Shown: positions 62,700 through 64,000 of the stretch, one piece after another | How the letters are laid out: the number at the start of each line of letters is the position of its first letter | Numbering within the stretch: the stretch's first letter is position 1 | Source: UBA1952 sp965246905 | GTDB taxonomy: Bacteria; Bacteroidota; Bacteroidia; Chitinophagales; Chitinophagaceae | Direction of reading: 5' to 3' | DNA length: 64,000 bases | Assembly (NCBI GenBank): GCA_965246905.1 | Contig: CBDFFZ010000021.1 | Coordinates: forward strand, 1 to 64,000 | Translations under genes and position numbers: made by a program | Notes under the pieces: model-generated | What the model was told of the DNA's origin: nothing | The model's database searches: none | Seen by the model: the letters and a program-made list of their open reading frames with translations, nothing else

Positions 62700-62888
62700 A
62701 TGAGCTTTGCAGAAATGAAATGGGAAATTGTCAGGACAGTAGATCACTTGCCGGAAAATGTGTTGGCAGAAGCATTGGAATTATTGAAAAAGCTAAATAG
62801 TGACGATGAGCATTTGCTCATTAGTCAGCAGCATTTAGACAGGCATTTTGCGCGTTACGATGAAGTGCTAAAAAAATTAGCACAATGA
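62700..62888 (+). CDS. Antitoxin of a Doc-type toxin-antitoxin pair
   Basis: 62 residues: an N-terminal helical part (MKWEIVRTVDHLPENVLAEALELL) and an acidic C-terminal helix (HLDRHFARYDEVLKKLAQ) that should wrap the toxin. Overlaps the toxin gene by 4 nt (ATGA). No Phd/YefM DNA-binding motif is obvious, so autorepression is uncertain. 35 nt after kdnA, so co-transcribed with it. Confidence 0.75.
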   Translation: MSFAEMKWEIVRTVDHLPENVLAEALELLKKLNSDDEHLLISQQHLDRHFARYDEVLKKLAQ

Positions 62889-63262
62889 TTTCGGTTATAG
62901 ACGCTTTAGCAATTCATGAGCAGGTATTGAAGCACTCCGGAGGCGGCACAGGTATCAGAGATATTGGTACTTTAGAGTCTGCTCTTTCAAGACCTTTTCA
63001 GACTTTTGGCGGCGTTGATTTATATCCTGACATTTTACAAAAAGCTGCCGCTTTAATGGAAAGCCTGATTGTAAATCATCCATTCATTGATGGAAATAAA
63101 CGGACGGGATTTACTATGGGTAACATCTTTCTTATGGAGCACGGTGTAGAGATTGAAGGTGATGATATAGTAATATATGAAGCTATTGTAGCGATAGCCT
63201 CCGGCGAAATGCATTTTGATGAAATTCTTGCCTGGCTGAAACAAAATACTCATCCGCTTTGA
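62885..63262 (+). CDS. Doc-family toxin (Fic fold)
   Basis: 125 residues. Fic/Doc core HPFIDGNKRTG (65-75) with the Lys at the position that marks Doc-type kinases of EF-Tu rather than AMP-transferases; IRDIGTLESALSRP and YPDILQKAAALMESLIVNHP are standard Doc features. Preceded by its antitoxin with 4-nt overlap, and itself overlapping the C39-type gene by 4 nt. Confidence 0.9.
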   Translation: MISVIDALAIHEQVLKHSGGGTGIRDIGTLESALSRPFQTFGGVDLYPDILQKAAALMESLIVNHPFIDGNKRTGFTMGNIFLMEHGVEIEGDDIVIYEAIVAIASGEMHFDEILAWLKQNTHPL

Positions 63263-63672
63263 TTCTGAAACTCCTTAAGCAAAGTTCTGATTACAACTGT
63301 GGCGTATATGCGCTGCATTTACTTTTACAATGCCATGGCGTTGTAACGGATCTTGAAGTCCTGGAACTTGCCTTGAAAACTACTGAAGAAGAAGGCACGA
63401 GCCACACCAATATCACAGATTATCTGGCAGATAAAAATATTGTTGCTGCTTATGATGCTTCTTTAAAGCAACTTTCGGCTCATCTTCCCGCAATGGTAAA
63501 CTATCAATATACAGGCGAAGGCCATTACAGTGTTGTACTGAGTATCACCCCGCAGCAGGTAATTCTTTATAATCCTGATCTTGGCGCGCTGGAAGCCATT
63601 GCCTCAGCTGATTTTGAAAGGGTTTGGTACTCTGAATTGTACGGAAATAAATGGTTCCTGAGCCTTAAATAA
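63259..63672 (+). CDS. C39-like papain-fold peptidase, stand-alone
   Basis: 137 residues starting at TTG (63259) in a 4-nt overlap with doc. The C39 catalytic set is present: Q8 and C14 (KQSSDYNCGVYAL), H89 (GEGHYSVVL) and D107 (YNPDLG). These proteins normally appear as the N-terminal domain of bacteriocin exporters that cut double-glycine leaders; here there is no transporter, and no secretion signal, so it would work in the cytoplasm. Its substrate is unknown. Embedded between doc and kdnB. Confidence 0.82.
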   Translation: MILKLLKQSSDYNCGVYALHLLLQCHGVVTDLEVLELALKTTEEEGTSHTNITDYLADKNIVAAYDASLKQLSAHLPAMVNYQYTGEGHYSVVLSITPQQVILYNPDLGALEAIASADFERVWYSELYGNKWFLSLK

Positions 63673-63698
63673 ATAGTTCATATTAATTTTTTCACATC

Positions 63699-64000
63699 TT
63701 GTATAAGAATTTTAAAAACATAGAAAAAGTAGTTTACGGTCGTGGCTCGTTCGCTGAAATGGGTATTATCCTTGAATCAAAACGTAATGAAAACGCAGGT
63801 TTTTTTGTCTTCATCGTTGATAAATACTTTGAGGAAAAAGATCTTCCTGCGCGCCTCCCCGTAAAGCCTGTGGACATAGTATTGTTTATAGATCCTGATC
63901 CGCATGAGCCAACTACGGAACAGATCGATGGGCTGCGTGATTCTATCCTTTCCTCGAAAGGCATTCCTGCCGGCATTATTGGCATTGGCGGCGGTACCAT
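63699..64000 (+). CDS. kdnB: 3-Deoxy-D-manno-octulosonate 8-oxidase, N-terminal part
   Basis: Runs off the window end. The start is TTG 63699 (YKNFKNIEKVVYGRGSF), 26 nt after the peptidase. Iron-dependent alcohol dehydrogenase fold: nucleotide-binding GxGT-like end (GIIGIGGGT), LFIDPDPHEPTTEQIDGLRD. The combination with kdnA upstream makes KdnB, which oxidises C8 of Kdo before amination, the best call. No ATG fits the N-terminus. Confidence 0.8.
   Translation, partial: MYKNFKNIEKVVYGRGSFAEMGIILESKRNENAGFFVFIVDKYFEEKDLPARLPVKPVDIVLFIDPDPHEPTTEQIDGLRDSILSSKGIPAGIIGIGGGT

Overview
The window is chromosomal DNA from a member of the Bacteroidota, most likely Chitinophagaceae or a close relative; the genus cannot be named from this sequence. 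The evidence is: two cell-surface proteins with C-terminal type IX secretion sorting domains, a hybrid-length sensor kinase with a Reg_prop propeller, the long (660 aa) IspG form, a fused E1 alpha/beta 2-oxoacid dehydrogenase, DUF4421 and MORN-type envelope proteins, and promoters of the Bacteroidota form TTTG-N18-20-TAnnTTTG. Base composition is near the middle, with clear local departures at mobile and defence loci.

Layout. 1-4.3 kb: a TPR sensor kinase, then two secreted proteins (one beta-helix-like, one with a T9SS tail). 4.3-6.5 kb: a gene-free stretch with a 21-bp degenerate tandem repeat, a long palindrome and an IS3-family element that uses a -1 frameshift. 6.7-7.3 kb: a small helical protein. 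7.7-17.4 kb: a seven-gene type I restriction-modification island (hsdM-hsdS-unknown-4TM protein-rloA-rloB-hsdR), in which two extra gene pairs sit between hsdS and hsdR. 17.6-21.6 kb: a TSUP transporter, a TPR protein and two MORN-like proteins. 21.6-26.8 kb: a five-gene operon joining a taurine/sulfonate-type ABC transporter to a substrate-binding/OmpA fusion and two coiled-coil proteins. 27-32.9 kb: DUF4145 protein, tRNA-Asn, a GT2/sugar-phosphotransferase-like fusion, an IscA-type protein, two secreted proteins and ung. 33-36.7 kb: a two-component pair. 36.8-40.5 kb: icd, a frameshifted deoC, a SPOR protein and an M20 amidohydrolase. 40.5-42.3 kb: an IS1182-type element. 42.3-61.4 kb: mostly housekeeping and envelope genes (phoH, purE, SDR, FG-GAP/T9SS protein, hldD, APC permease, trx, ispG, desaturase, LURP-one-like, DUF4421, TonB, branched-chain E1, YflT-like, EamA). 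61.4-64 kb: kdnA and the start of kdnB (8-amino-Kdo synthesis) with a Phd/Doc-type toxin-antitoxin pair and a C39-type peptidase embedded between them.

Best candidates for something new: (i) the unnamed two-gene module (327-aa protein plus four-helix membrane protein) inside the hsd island beside the RloA/RloB pair; (ii) the ABC-OmpA-coiled-coil operon; (iii) the toxin-antitoxin plus peptidase unit inside the Kdo8N pathway operon; (iv) the 21-bp repeat array. A recurring placement of TAnnTTTG-like boxes 5-7 nt before start codons suggests leaderless transcripts. All calls come from reading the sequence; no database search was run.
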